NCBI GenBank assembly: GCA_900552875.1
Contig: USCS01000050.1
Location: forward strand, 1 to 9,624
Source of the DNA: an uncultured Collinsella sp.
Lineage (GTDB): Bacteria; Actinomycetota; Coriobacteriia; Coriobacteriales; Coriobacteriaceae
Direction: 5' to 3'
Length of the DNA stretch: 9,624 nucleotides
In this document: positions 1-7,013 of the stretch, one piece after another
How the letters are laid out: each line of letters starts with the position of its first letter
Numbering within the stretch: position 1 is the first letter of the stretch
Translations under genes and position numbers: made by a program
Notes under the pieces: model-generated
Seen by the model: the letters and a program-made list of their open reading frames with translations, nothing else
The model's database searches: none
What the model was told of the DNA's origin: nothing

Positions 1-69
1 CCCCCGTTTTGTATCCTTCGAGCCTCGAAACGCCTTCCCTGAGACCTCACTGACGGCGCTTTCCAGACC

Positions 70-304
70 CCGTGGGCAAAAAAGGGCAAATATGAGTACT
101 GTTACCTTTTTAGTAACAGCCAAAACCGCCTCAAATGCCGCTCCCACGGCTTACACGCGTCCCTAAATTGATCAAACAACACCATAGCGGACTTATATGT
201 GTTTGCGTTAATGAACATATTTTGCTGTTATGTCTATTATTTTGCGAAGGCAATATGATACTAAGATAGCAACCGTACTCATATTTGGCATTTTTTGCCC
301 ACAG
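70..304. repeat. Wide imperfect inverted repeat, 36-bp arms 70-105 and 269-304
   Basis: The sequence at 70-105 and the reverse complement of 269-304 match at 31 of 36 positions, including GGGCAAAAAA and CAAATATGAGTAC in each arm. The 163-bp interior (106-268) has no supportable gene. Its right half is AT-rich, and a short GTTAC/GTAAC hairpin (101-105 with 112-116) sits at the inner edge of the left arm. The arms could be the ends of a small non-autonomous mobile or palindromic element, or two inverted binding sites for one regulator. No transposase and no clear target-site duplication were seen, so the nature of the element is open. The two arms are seen directly; their role is inference. Confidence 0.6.
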
Positions 305-388
305 GGTATTTCCTAGGGAACCGACAACAGCCTTAGGGTCCCGCGCGGCGCCGCTCCCTCCCGGCATCCGCCGACGTTTACCCAGATA

Positions 389-427
389 AAACCTGCCAAA
401 ATAAACCTGTCCCTTTTTGGTAGGTTT
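389..427. repeat. 13-bp-stem palindrome upstream of the DAHP synthase promoter
   Basis: Bases 389-401 pair with 415-427 along all 13 positions, with a single G-T wobble (395 with 421), around a 13-nt loop. The motif AAACCTG occurs both in the left arm (389-395) and in the loop (403-409). The palindrome ends 15 bp before the -35 box, so it is outside the predicted transcript. A DNA-level role such as an operator is therefore more likely than attenuation. No T-run follows on the + strand. It could also be the end of a gene lying to the left, but no such gene is visible. Confidence 0.5.
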
Positions 428-442
428 CGGGGTGACAAGGGC

Positions 443-471
443 TTGCACTTTAGCGTGCGACAGCGGATAAT
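443..471 (+). promoter_or_regulatory. Sigma-70-type promoter of the DAHP synthase gene
   Basis: TTGCAC (443-448) and GATAAT (466-471) are separated by exactly 17 bp, matching the housekeeping consensus at 4 of 6 and 5 of 6 positions. The start of transcription would fall near 478, giving an untranslated leader of about 48 nt. That is too short for a T-box or a classical attenuator. A 6-bp stem (443-448 with 455-460) overlaps the -35 box and spacer. This is the clearest promoter in the window. Confidence 0.7.
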
Positions 472-525
472 GCCGAGCATTCGACAAAACGCTTATTGCT
501 CTTTCTATAGATTGAGGAGGCCCCT

Positions 526-1557
526 ATGGCCATGGAATTCAAACGCAGGCTGCCGATACCCATGGAGATCCGCGAGGAAATGCCGCTTTCTGCCGAGCTT
601 ACCGCCAAAAAGCAGGCATTTGACGCCGAGGTCGCCAAAGTCTTTACCGGCGAGGACGCACGTAAGGTGCTCATCATCGGCCCGTGCTCTGCCGACCGCG
701 AGGATTCGGTGCTCGAGTATATGAACCGACTGGCCAAGACCGCCGAAGAGGTCAAGGACAAGCTCATCATCATTCCGCGCGTCTACACCAACAAGCCGCG
801 CACCAAGGGCACTGGCTACAAGGGCCTGCTGCACAACCCCGACCCCGAGGCGCCCGATGACCTGCTCGAAGGCGTTAAGGCCATCCGCCACATGCACCTG
901 CGCGTCATCGAGGAGACCGGTTTCTTTACCGCCGACGAGATGCTCTACCCGTCCAACTACCAATACCTCGTTGACCTGCTGAGCTATGTGGCCGTGGGCG
1001 CACGCTCGGTCGAGAACCAGGAGCATCGCCTGGTGTCGAGCGGCATTTCGGTACCCGTCGGCATGAAGAATCCCACTGCCGGCTCTACCACCGTTATGCT
1101 CAACTCCATTTACGCCGCGCAGGCGCACCAGAGCTTCATCTTCCGCAACTGGGAGGTCGAGTGCGACGGCAATCCGCTCGCGCACGCCGTTATGCGTGGT
1201 TACATCGGCCTCGATGGCCGCACCTACCCCAACTACCACTACGAGCACCTCGAGCGCCTGGCCGAGCGCTACACCGAGCACGCCGGCTATGCCAATCCGG
1301 CAGCGGTCATCGACTGCAACCACGACAACTCGGGCAAGCGTCCGCTGGAGCAGTATCGCATTTGCAAGGAGGTGCTCGACAGCTGCCGCCGCAACGAGTC
1401 CATCTCCAAGCTGGTCAAGGGCTTTATGATCGAGTCCTACCTGGAGGACGGCAACCAGCCGGTCGACGGCGGTGTCTTTGGCAAGTCGATCACCGATCCG
1501 TGCCTGGGCTGGGAAAAGACCGACTACCTCATCCACGAAATCGCGGAACGTATTTAG
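526..1557 (+). CDS. aroF: Class I 3-deoxy-7-phosphoheptulonate (DAHP) synthase
   Basis: This enzyme condenses phosphoenolpyruvate with erythrose 4-phosphate to DAHP, the first cytoplasmic step toward aromatic amino acids and chorismate. At 343 residues it is close to the roughly 350 of the E. coli AroF/AroG/AroH type. Visible landmarks in order are IIGPCSADRE (50-59), PRVYTNKPRT (84-93), GARSVENQEHR (158-168), PVGMKNPTAGS (177-187), IDCNHDNSGK (262-271), IESYLEDGNQP (302-312) and KSITDPCLGWE (320-330). The metal ligands of the family are all present: Cys54, His266, Glu303 and Asp324. The start at 526 is set by AGGAGG at 515-520; an in-frame ATG at 532 is a less likely alternative. The gene stands alone between its own promoter and terminator. 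The symbol marks the family only: which aromatic end product, if any, inhibits it cannot be read from the sequence. Confidence 0.95.
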   Translation: MAMEFKRRLPIPMEIREEMPLSAELTAKKQAFDAEVAKVFTGEDARKVLIIGPCSADREDSVLEYMNRLAKTAEEVKDKLIIIPRVYTNKPRTKGTGYKGLLHNPDPEAPDDLLEGVKAIRHMHLRVIEETGFFTADEMLYPSNYQYLVDLLSYVAVGARSVENQEHRLVSSGISVPVGMKNPTAGSTTVMLNSIYAAQAHQSFIFRNWEVECDGNPLAHAVMRGYIGLDGRTYPNYHYEHLERLAERYTEHAGYANPAAVIDCNHDNSGKRPLEQYRICKEVLDSCRRNESISKLVKGFMIESYLEDGNQPVDGGVFGKSITDPCLGWEKTDYLIHEIAERI

Positions 1558-1584
1558 TTACGCGGTTTTACCAAACCGCGTAAC
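1557..1584 (+). other. Perfect hairpin touching the DAHP synthase stop codon
   Basis: Bases 1557-1568 and 1573-1584 form a perfect 12-bp stem with a TACC loop. The first paired base is the last base of the TAG stop codon. No T-run follows, so it is not a standard intrinsic terminator. It may protect the mRNA 3' end against exonucleases or work together with the true terminator 43 bases downstream. The structure is seen; the role is inference. Confidence 0.55.
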
Positions 1585-1604
1585 GGCTCGACGCTGCGCG
1601 CCCA

Positions 1605-1690
1605 CCAGAGCGACAACTTGTCATTCAAAGAGGACGGCATGACCAGAAGGTCTATGCCGTCCTCTTTTCATGCCAATTTGTTCGCTCTGG
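1605..1690 (+). terminator. Composite terminator after the DAHP synthase gene
   Basis: The inner hairpin pairs 1627-1640 with 1654-1667 (14 bp) and 1641-1644 with 1649-1652, around an AGAA loop. One T (1653) is bulged, and a TTTT run ends at 1668. An outer stem encloses it: 1605-1620 pairs with 1674-1690 with one bulge (1681) and one mismatch (1617/1677). The T-rich end supports intrinsic termination on the + strand. The inner stem also begins with an A-run, so it could work in both directions. The core recurs after the M20 gene at the right edge of the window. Confidence 0.8.
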
Positions 1691-1739
1691 CGCCCGCTCG
1701 CTGGCATTGCTAAAACATCGATGTTACCGTGGTCCAAAC

Positions 1740-1795
1740 TAGTCGTTGGGGGCGTTCTTGTTTGACCAGTCGTTTAAGAACGTCCCCGATGACTA
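1740..1795. repeat. 56-bp intergenic palindrome
   Basis: Bases 1740-1759 pair with 1776-1795 as a 20-bp stem with no mismatches. Three of the pairs are G-T wobbles (1745/1790, 1747/1788, 1752/1783). The loop is 16 nt and contains TTTGACCAGTCG, which itself resembles the sequence around the left arm (CCAAACTAGTCG). It lies about 70 bp after the composite terminator and 150 bp before the YhgE gene, so it is not needed to end the upstream transcript. A dispersed REP-like repeat or a structured leader are both possible. The arms are seen; the class is inference. Confidence 0.5.
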
Positions 1796-1850
1796 TTTGA
1801 ATTGCTAATTTGTGCGGGTTGTGGTTTTGTGACCTGCTGAAATTAAAGAT

Positions 1851-1889
1851 ACTGTACAACTGTACGTTAATTCGTCTTCGTAGTATATT
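1851..1889 (+). promoter_or_regulatory. Possible promoter and operator for the YhgE/Pip pair
   Basis: ACTGTAC occurs twice at an 8-bp step (1851-1857 and 1859-1865). The same stretch can be read as GTAC-AACT-GTAC dyad symmetry, the kind of short symmetric site that TetR-like repressors bind. Downstream, TATATT (1884-1889) is a good -10 box, but the hexamer 17 bp upstream (1861-1866, TGTACG) is a poor -35. An alternative is TTGTGA (1827-1832) with TACTGT (1850-1855) at 17-bp spacing. In either case the repeats overlap a core promoter element. No regulator gene lies nearby. Confidence 0.3.
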
Positions 1890-1944
1890 GCTACCCGCAA
1901 AACTCAACACCATTGTGCTTTGAGACGTTAAAGCGCCTACTACA

Positions 1945-4761
1945 ATGGTTGTCGATAGTACGATTCGATTCAACGACAGGATGGATGGTCATAGCGTGAG
2001 CCTCGGCAGCAAACTATCCAACGCAAAGGTCTCCTTTGCGATATTCAAGCGCGACATTAAGCGACTGCTTGTGAACCCCGTCGCCTTGGTGGTTACCCTT
2101 GGCGTGTGCGTTATTCCCTCGCTGTATGCCTGGTACAACATCGTGGCCAACTGGGATCCGTACGGAAACACCCAGGGCATCAAGATTGCCATCGCCAACA
2201 ACGATCGGGGCACCCAAAACGACCTGGTGGGCGAGCTCAACGCGGGCGATCAGGTCGTCGATCAGCTCAAGGAGAACGATCAGCTGGGCTGGACCTTCGT
2301 CGACTCGGCGGCCGATGCCAAAGAGGGCGTCGAGAGCGGTGAGTACTATGCGGCCATCGTAGTCCCCAAGAACTTCTCGGATAACCTGGTTTCGATGCTC
2401 GACGGCAACTACCATCAGCCCAAGCTTACGTACTACGTCAATGAGAAGAAGAGCGCTATTGCGCCCAAGGTTACCGACACCGGTGCAAACACCATCGAGG
2501 AGCAGATCAACTCGGAATTTGTCTCCACGGTGGGCGAGACCGTTGCCAGTATTGCCAAGGATGCCGGAGTCGATTTAAAGGACAAGGCAACCCAGACTCA
2601 GGATTCGTTGGCCGGTTCGGTATCAGAGGCTTCCGATACGTTGGGCGAAGTGCGTGATTCGATTGGCGACATGAATGCCGCCATCGATAAGACGAGTGGT
2701 TCCATTGCCTCGGCAGATGCGGCACTTGCCGGTCTGCAGGGTCAGGCGCCGTCGCTGACGCAGGCGATCTCCCAGGGCAATGACCTGCTGGGCGAGGCTC
2801 GCGCCACGGCGGGCAACTCTGTCGCCTCGCTCTCCAAGGCGCTCTCGGAAGGCAGCCTTGCGCTCACCAAGACGTCAGTCTCCGCAAATGCTGCGATTGG
2901 CAAGCTGACGGGCACGGTCGCATCTACGACTACCCGTATCGACAACTCGCTTGAGTCTCTCCAAGCGACGATCGACCACAATAAGGCCGTTATCGGGCAC
3001 TTGGAGATTCTCGCTAATGACACGTCGACAGGTTCCAAGGAAATTGACGCACACATTGTATCGACCATCGATTTTCTTCGAGAGCAGAATGAAAAGCTTC
3101 AGAGCATCAAGGACGGTCTGTCCGCGCAGTCGAGCGCCATGGCGAATGACGCCGCGGCTGTTTCGGGTGCCAGCGACGCTATCAATAACGCAATCCAGAC
3201 CGGTGCGACCAACTTTGGCCAGGCCCAAACGAACCTGGGCCAAAGCGCGCTGCCGAAGGCCTCAAGCGCGCTCGATTCCTTTGCTGCCGTCTCGGGTGAT
3301 CTGACGGGAATCGTATCGGGTCTTACGCCCACGATTGCGAGCGCGCGTGGCACGCTGGCCCAACTCAACGCTACGCTCGGTCAGGCCAAGACCACGCTGT
3401 CCCAGACCGATGCCTCGCTTGCCAAGGTCCAGGACAAGCTTGCAACCGCCGCCAACGACATCGCGGCGCTACAGACCTCTGAGTCCATGGGCGAGCTGGC
3501 CGACCTGATGGGCGTCGACGTCGATGACGTTGCAGACTTCATGGCATCTCCGGTCGAACTGACCTCAAAGTCAATTTACCCGGTCAAGAGCTTTGGTTCG
3601 GGCATCGCCCCGTTCTATACCAATCTGGCGCTGTGGGTGGGCGGCTACGTGCTCATCGCCATCTACAAGCTCGAGGTCGACCGCGAAGGCATCGGCAGTT
3701 TTACCGCGCGTCAGGGCTACTTTGGCCGCTGGTTGCTCCTGGTGATCCTGGGCGCGTTGCAGGCCATCATCGTTACGGTGGGAGATCTGGTCATTGGCGT
3801 GCAGTGCGTCAGCCCGCTGCTGTTCGTGCTGGGCGGCATCGCCATCTCGTTCACCTACGTCAATATCATCTATGCGCTGTCCACTACGTTTAAGCACATC
3901 GGCAAGGCAATCGGCGTCATTCTGGTTATCGTGCAGATTCCGGGTTCGTCGGGCATGTATCCCATCGAGATGATGCCCGGCTTCTTCCAGTGGCTGCACC
4001 CGCTGCTGCCCTTTACCTACGGCATCAATCTGCTGCGCGAGACGGTCGGCGGCATGTACTCGTTCAACTATCTGTTTAACCTGTGCATTCTGGGCGTGTT
4101 CTTGATCGTGGCGCTCTTTATCGGTCTGCAGCTGCGTCCGCTGCTGCTCAACCTCAACCTGCTCTTTGATAAACAGCTTTCCACGACCGGTATGATGATC
4201 TGCGAGTCCAATGACCTGCCGCGCCAGCGCTACTCGCTGCGCACGGCCATGCGTGTCATGCTCGATTCCGATTCGTACCGTCGCGAACTGCTCGATCATG
4301 CAGTCGCCTTTGAACATCGCTACCCGTACTACATCAAGGGCGGTTTTGCCGCTGTAGTCGGCGTGCAGGTCCTGCTCTTTGTCCTGTCGACGGTTCTCGA
4401 TATCGACAATAACGGCAAGATCATCCTGCTTGTCATTTGGATCATCTCGGTCATTGCCATCTGCGGCTGGCTTATCAATATCGAATATATCCGCGCGAGC
4501 CTCAATACCCAGATGCGCATCTCGGCGCTTTCGGATGAGGACCTGCGTCGCGAGATGCGCGAGCACACGGCCGCCATTCCTGCCGCCCGCTACATGTTTG
4601 GCCTCAACGCCAGCGAGCGTGGTGCCAAGGGCGGCGATCAGTCCACGGGCCGCTTGCCGTATATAGGCTCGAACCATAAATCTCAGGACAGCGACAGCAC
4701 AGCCACAAATGATGGAGATGCCACTCCGCTTGGCAAGCACTCCAAAGGAGGTGAGGCATAA
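1945..4761 (+). CDS. YhgE/Pip-family membrane protein, first of a tandem pair
   Basis: A 938-residue integral membrane protein with the YhgE/Pip plan. There is a short cytoplasmic N-terminus with FKRD (34-37), a helix at about 46-65, and the family motif WDPYGNT (70-76). A long extracytoplasmic region follows (to about 553), rich in Ala/Ser/Gln/Asp and coiled-coil-like. The C-terminal ABC-2-like domain has helices near 554-574, 595-619, 625-645, 652-670 and 709-730, with a PGSSGMYPIEMMPG segment (666-679). Unlike its neighbour it continues with two further helices (801-818, 826-844) and a polar tail to 938. Family members include Lactococcus Pip, needed for phage adsorption and DNA entry, and YhgE proteins assumed to be exporters; the substrate here is unknown. 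The start is uncertain. ATG 1945 has no clear ribosome binding site, ATG 1981 has AGG directly against it, and GTG 1996 has AGGATGG (1978-1984) at a sensible distance and would give a 17-residue-shorter protein. Confidence 0.85.
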   Translation: MVVDSTIRFNDRMDGHSVSLGSKLSNAKVSFAIFKRDIKRLLVNPVALVVTLGVCVIPSLYAWYNIVANWDPYGNTQGIKIAIANNDRGTQNDLVGELNAGDQVVDQLKENDQLGWTFVDSAADAKEGVESGEYYAAIVVPKNFSDNLVSMLDGNYHQPKLTYYVNEKKSAIAPKVTDTGANTIEEQINSEFVSTVGETVASIAKDAGVDLKDKATQTQDSLAGSVSEASDTLGEVRDSIGDMNAAIDKTSGSIASADAALAGLQGQAPSLTQAISQGNDLLGEARATAGNSVASLSKALSEGSLALTKTSVSANAAIGKLTGTVASTTTRIDNSLESLQATIDHNKAVIGHLEILANDTSTGSKEIDAHIVSTIDFLREQNEKLQSIKDGLSAQSSAMANDAAAVSGASDAINNAIQTGATNFGQAQTNLGQSALPKASSALDSFAAVSGDLTGIVSGLTPTIASARGTLAQLNATLGQAKTTLSQTDASLAKVQDKLATAANDIAALQTSESMGELADLMGVDVDDVADFMASPVELTSKSIYPVKSFGSGIAPFYTNLALWVGGYVLIAIYKLEVDREGIGSFTARQGYFGRWLLLVILGALQAIIVTVGDLVIGVQCVSPLLFVLGGIAISFTYVNIIYALSTTFKHIGKAIGVILVIVQIPGSSGMYPIEMMPGFFQWLHPLLPFTYGINLLRETVGGMYSFNYLFNLCILGVFLIVALFIGLQLRPLLLNLNLLFDKQLSTTGMMICESNDLPRQRYSLRTAMRVMLDSDSYRRELLDHAVAFEHRYPYYIKGGFAAVVGVQVLLFVLSTVLDIDNNGKIILLVIWIISVIAICGWLINIEYIRASLNTQMRISALSDEDLRREMREHTAAIPAARYMFGLNASERGAKGGDQSTGRLPYIGSNHKSQDSDSTATNDGDATPLGKHSKGGEA
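4745..4755 (+). promoter_or_regulatory. Strong Shine-Dalgarno of the second YhgE/Pip gene, inside the first
   Basis: AAGGAGGTGAG is a near-complete match to the 16S rRNA 3' end. It lies within the last codons of the upstream gene, where it encodes part of the KGGEA C-terminus. GGAGG ends 10 bases before ATG 4762. The upstream TAA occupies 4759-4761 and the ATG follows with no gap, so translation of the two genes is very likely coupled. The site also fixes 4762 as the start. Confidence 0.85.
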
Positions 4762-6951
4762 ATGAAGAACATCCTGCATCTGTTTAAGCGCGATGTCCAA
4801 AATGTGTCTCGCTCCGTAATCGGCTTGGTTGTCGTGATGGGCCTCGTTATCGTACCGTGCCTGTACGCGTGGTTTAACATCGCCGGCAGCTGGGACCCGT
4901 ACGGCAACACCGGCAATCTTAAGATCGCCGTGGTCAACACCGATGAGGGTTACGAGAGCGATCTGATCCCCGTTGAGGTCAACGTGGGTGAAAACGTGAC
5001 CGCCACCCTGCGCGGCAACGAGAGCTTCGATTGGGTTGTACTCAACAATCGAGAAAAGGCCATCGAGGGCGTCAAATCGGGCGCATACTATGCGGCTGTC
5101 GTTATCCCTAAGACGTTTAGTGCCGATATGATGACGCTCTTTTCGACCGACGTGAAGCATGCCGATATCGAGTTCTACGAGAATCAGAAGGCCAACGCCA
5201 TTGCCCAGATCGTGACCGAGAAAGGGTCGAGTGCCGTCCAGAGTCAGGTTAACGAGACCTTTACCGAAACCATTACGACCATCGGGCTCAAGACCGTGTC
5301 CAGCCTGCTCGATTACATGAGCACCGACCAGGTGAGTAACTTTATCGCCAACCTGTCGTCGACACTCGGCGATTCGGTCGAGGACCTGCGGGATGTTCAG
5401 GCCAGCGCAACGTCTCTTGCGGGCATTTTGAGCTCCACGTCCGATTCGCTGACGTCGGCGAGCGGCATGCTCAAGCAGACCGGTGCCGTCGATGAGTCGA
5501 CAAAGCAGCTCATGGAACATGCCAAAAGCGGCATCGATGATTCCAAAGAAGCGCTTAAGGCGGCAAACGATGCCATCGATGCCGCGATCGATGGAAGTGC
5601 GGGTTCGTTCGACAATGTGTCTGCCGAGCTCTCGAAGGCGTTCGATGCCGCGAACCAGCATGTCTACCTTACGGTGTCCCAACTCAACGATGCCGCTGCG
5701 GTCCTCAATGCGCGCGCCAAGGATATCGATGCGATGGCTGATCAACTCCGCAGCCTTGCCGACCAGGTGAGCGATGAGAATTTGAAGGACGGTCTCAAGT
5801 CTGCCGCGACGTCGCTGGGCAGAATCGCCGTTGAGTACCGCAACAATGCCACGGATCTGGCGGCCACCGCGAAGTCTCTCTCCGATAGCATGGCCGAGGT
5901 CAACAACTCGCGTGCCGAGGTCGATCAGGCCATCGCCGATGCCAAGGCCGGCATCGCGGGTGCCAAATCCGATTACGATTCCACGTTCTCGGTTAAGGCC
6001 AAGGAGCTCAAGAAGACCGTCTCGGGGGCTCTGGATTCACTGAATGGTATTTCGAGCGATCTGGATAGCGCCGTAGATGGCCTGACCGACGCATCCGGTT
6101 CGCTGGCAAAGGGCCTCTCCAAGGCTGCAAAGCTGGTCAACAAGGCTTCCGATCAGCTGGGCGAGGCGTCGGACAAGATCAGTGCGTTTAAGGACGAGCT
6201 CGACGGCGCCTTGATGTCGGATGACCTCGCTACGATCAAGACGATGATCGGCAACGACCCCGAGGGCCTGGCCGCGTCGCTTTCCGGCCCCGTCGCGCTC
6301 GACCGCAAGCCGGTCTATCCGATTCGCAATTACGGCTCTGCCATGGCGCCGTTTTACACGATTCTGTCGCTCTGGGTCGGTTCGATCGTGCTGGCGGCCA
6401 TGATGAAGGTGTCGGTTGACGATGAGCTCATCAACGAGCTTATCCCCGTGCGCCTGCACGAGATCTACCTGGGTCGTTACCTGTTCTTTGGCGGTCTGGC
6501 ACTGCTGCAGGCAACGCTCGTGTGCGCGGGTGACATCCTATTCTTTGGCATCCAGTGCGACAACCCGCTGCAATTTGTGCTGGCGGGCTGGATCGCGAGT
6601 CTTGTGTTCTCCAATATCGTCTATACGCTTACGGTTTCGTTTGGCGATATCGGCAAGGCGCTTGCCGTCGTGTTGCTGGTCATGCAGGTCGGCGGTTCGG
6701 GCGGTACGTTCCCCATCGAGATGACCGGTCCCGTGTTCCAGGCGATATATCCGTTCCTGCCGTTTACCCACGGCATCAACGCCATGCATGCCGCCATGGC
6801 CGGTGCCTACCATATGGAGTACTGGATTGAGCTGGGCATTCTGGCGAGCTATCTGATTCCGTCGCTGGCGCTGGGCGTGGTCTTCCGCCGTCCGGTCATC
6901 AAAGCCAACGACTGGATTATCGAAAAGTTGGAATCAACCAAATTGATTTAG
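4762..6951 (+). CDS. YhgE/Pip-family membrane protein, second of a tandem pair
   Basis: A 729-residue paralogue of the preceding protein. FKRD is at 8-11, the first helix at about 19-38 and WDPYGNT at 44-50. The extracytoplasmic region (to about 527) is rich in Ala/Ser/Asp/Lys. The ABC-2-like C-terminal domain has helices near 528-548, 573-597, 602-623, 630-650 and 688-708, with GGSGGTFPIEM (644-654) and LPFTHGIN (666-673) corresponding to GSSGMYPIEM and LPFTYGIN upstream. It ends at the expected point after the last helix and lacks the extra two helices of its partner. Immediate abutment and the embedded ribosome binding site point to a fixed ratio and probably a hetero-complex. By family it should act in the cytoplasmic membrane in export or cell-envelope function. 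The substrate cannot be inferred, and no ATPase is encoded next to it. The Type VII component EsaA shares the general plan, but no other Type VII gene is present. Confidence 0.88.
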   Translation: MKNILHLFKRDVQNVSRSVIGLVVVMGLVIVPCLYAWFNIAGSWDPYGNTGNLKIAVVNTDEGYESDLIPVEVNVGENVTATLRGNESFDWVVLNNREKAIEGVKSGAYYAAVVIPKTFSADMMTLFSTDVKHADIEFYENQKANAIAQIVTEKGSSAVQSQVNETFTETITTIGLKTVSSLLDYMSTDQVSNFIANLSSTLGDSVEDLRDVQASATSLAGILSSTSDSLTSASGMLKQTGAVDESTKQLMEHAKSGIDDSKEALKAANDAIDAAIDGSAGSFDNVSAELSKAFDAANQHVYLTVSQLNDAAAVLNARAKDIDAMADQLRSLADQVSDENLKDGLKSAATSLGRIAVEYRNNATDLAATAKSLSDSMAEVNNSRAEVDQAIADAKAGIAGAKSDYDSTFSVKAKELKKTVSGALDSLNGISSDLDSAVDGLTDASGSLAKGLSKAAKLVNKASDQLGEASDKISAFKDELDGALMSDDLATIKTMIGNDPEGLAASLSGPVALDRKPVYPIRNYGSAMAPFYTILSLWVGSIVLAAMMKVSVDDELINELIPVRLHEIYLGRYLFFGGLALLQATLVCAGDILFFGIQCDNPLQFVLAGWIASLVFSNIVYTLTVSFGDIGKALAVVLLVMQVGGSGGTFPIEMTGPVFQAIYPFLPFTHGINAMHAAMAGAYHMEYWIELGILASYLIPSLALGVVFRRPVIKANDWIIEKLESTKLI

Positions 6952-7013
6952 CGCGGCAATGTGGCGTTGCCGGAACATCGAGGCTTCCCTGCTCGGTACT
7001 TTAGCGGGCTGGA

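Noticed and set aside
70..304. Complete insertion sequence
   Set aside because: The interior is too short for a transposase and holds no open frame of that kind. No clear target-site duplication was seen outside the arms.
131..487. Minus-strand open frame of 118 codons in the left intergenic region
   Set aside because: It runs through the right arm of the inverted repeat, the 389-427 palindrome and the aroF promoter. It has no clear ribosome binding site and reads as translated repeat DNA, not a gene.
478..525. T-box, riboswitch or leader-peptide attenuator for aroF
   Set aside because: The predicted leader is only about 48 nt, with no T-box motif, no leader peptide rich in aromatic codons and no terminator before the gene.
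505..1536. Minus-strand open frame of 343 codons
   Set aside because: It lies antisense to the DAHP synthase, which has all conserved motifs. The antisense protein is rich in Val, Leu, Ala, Asp and His with no coherent domain, as expected from G/C-biased third positions.
3571..5745. Minus-strand open frame of 724 codons across the two YhgE genes
   Set aside because: It is unusually long, but it spans the junction of two well-supported + strand genes. Its product is full of His, Arg, Asp and Gln with no recognisable fold, and no promoter or ribosome binding site supports it. It is a codon-bias shadow.
1945..6951. Type VII secretion EsaA or a complete ABC exporter
   Set aside because: The plan (long extracytoplasmic region, ABC-2-like end) is similar. 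But no FtsK/EssC ATPase, WXG100 substrate, EsaB/EssA/EssB or ABC ATPase gene is in the window, so only the YhgE/Pip family is supported.
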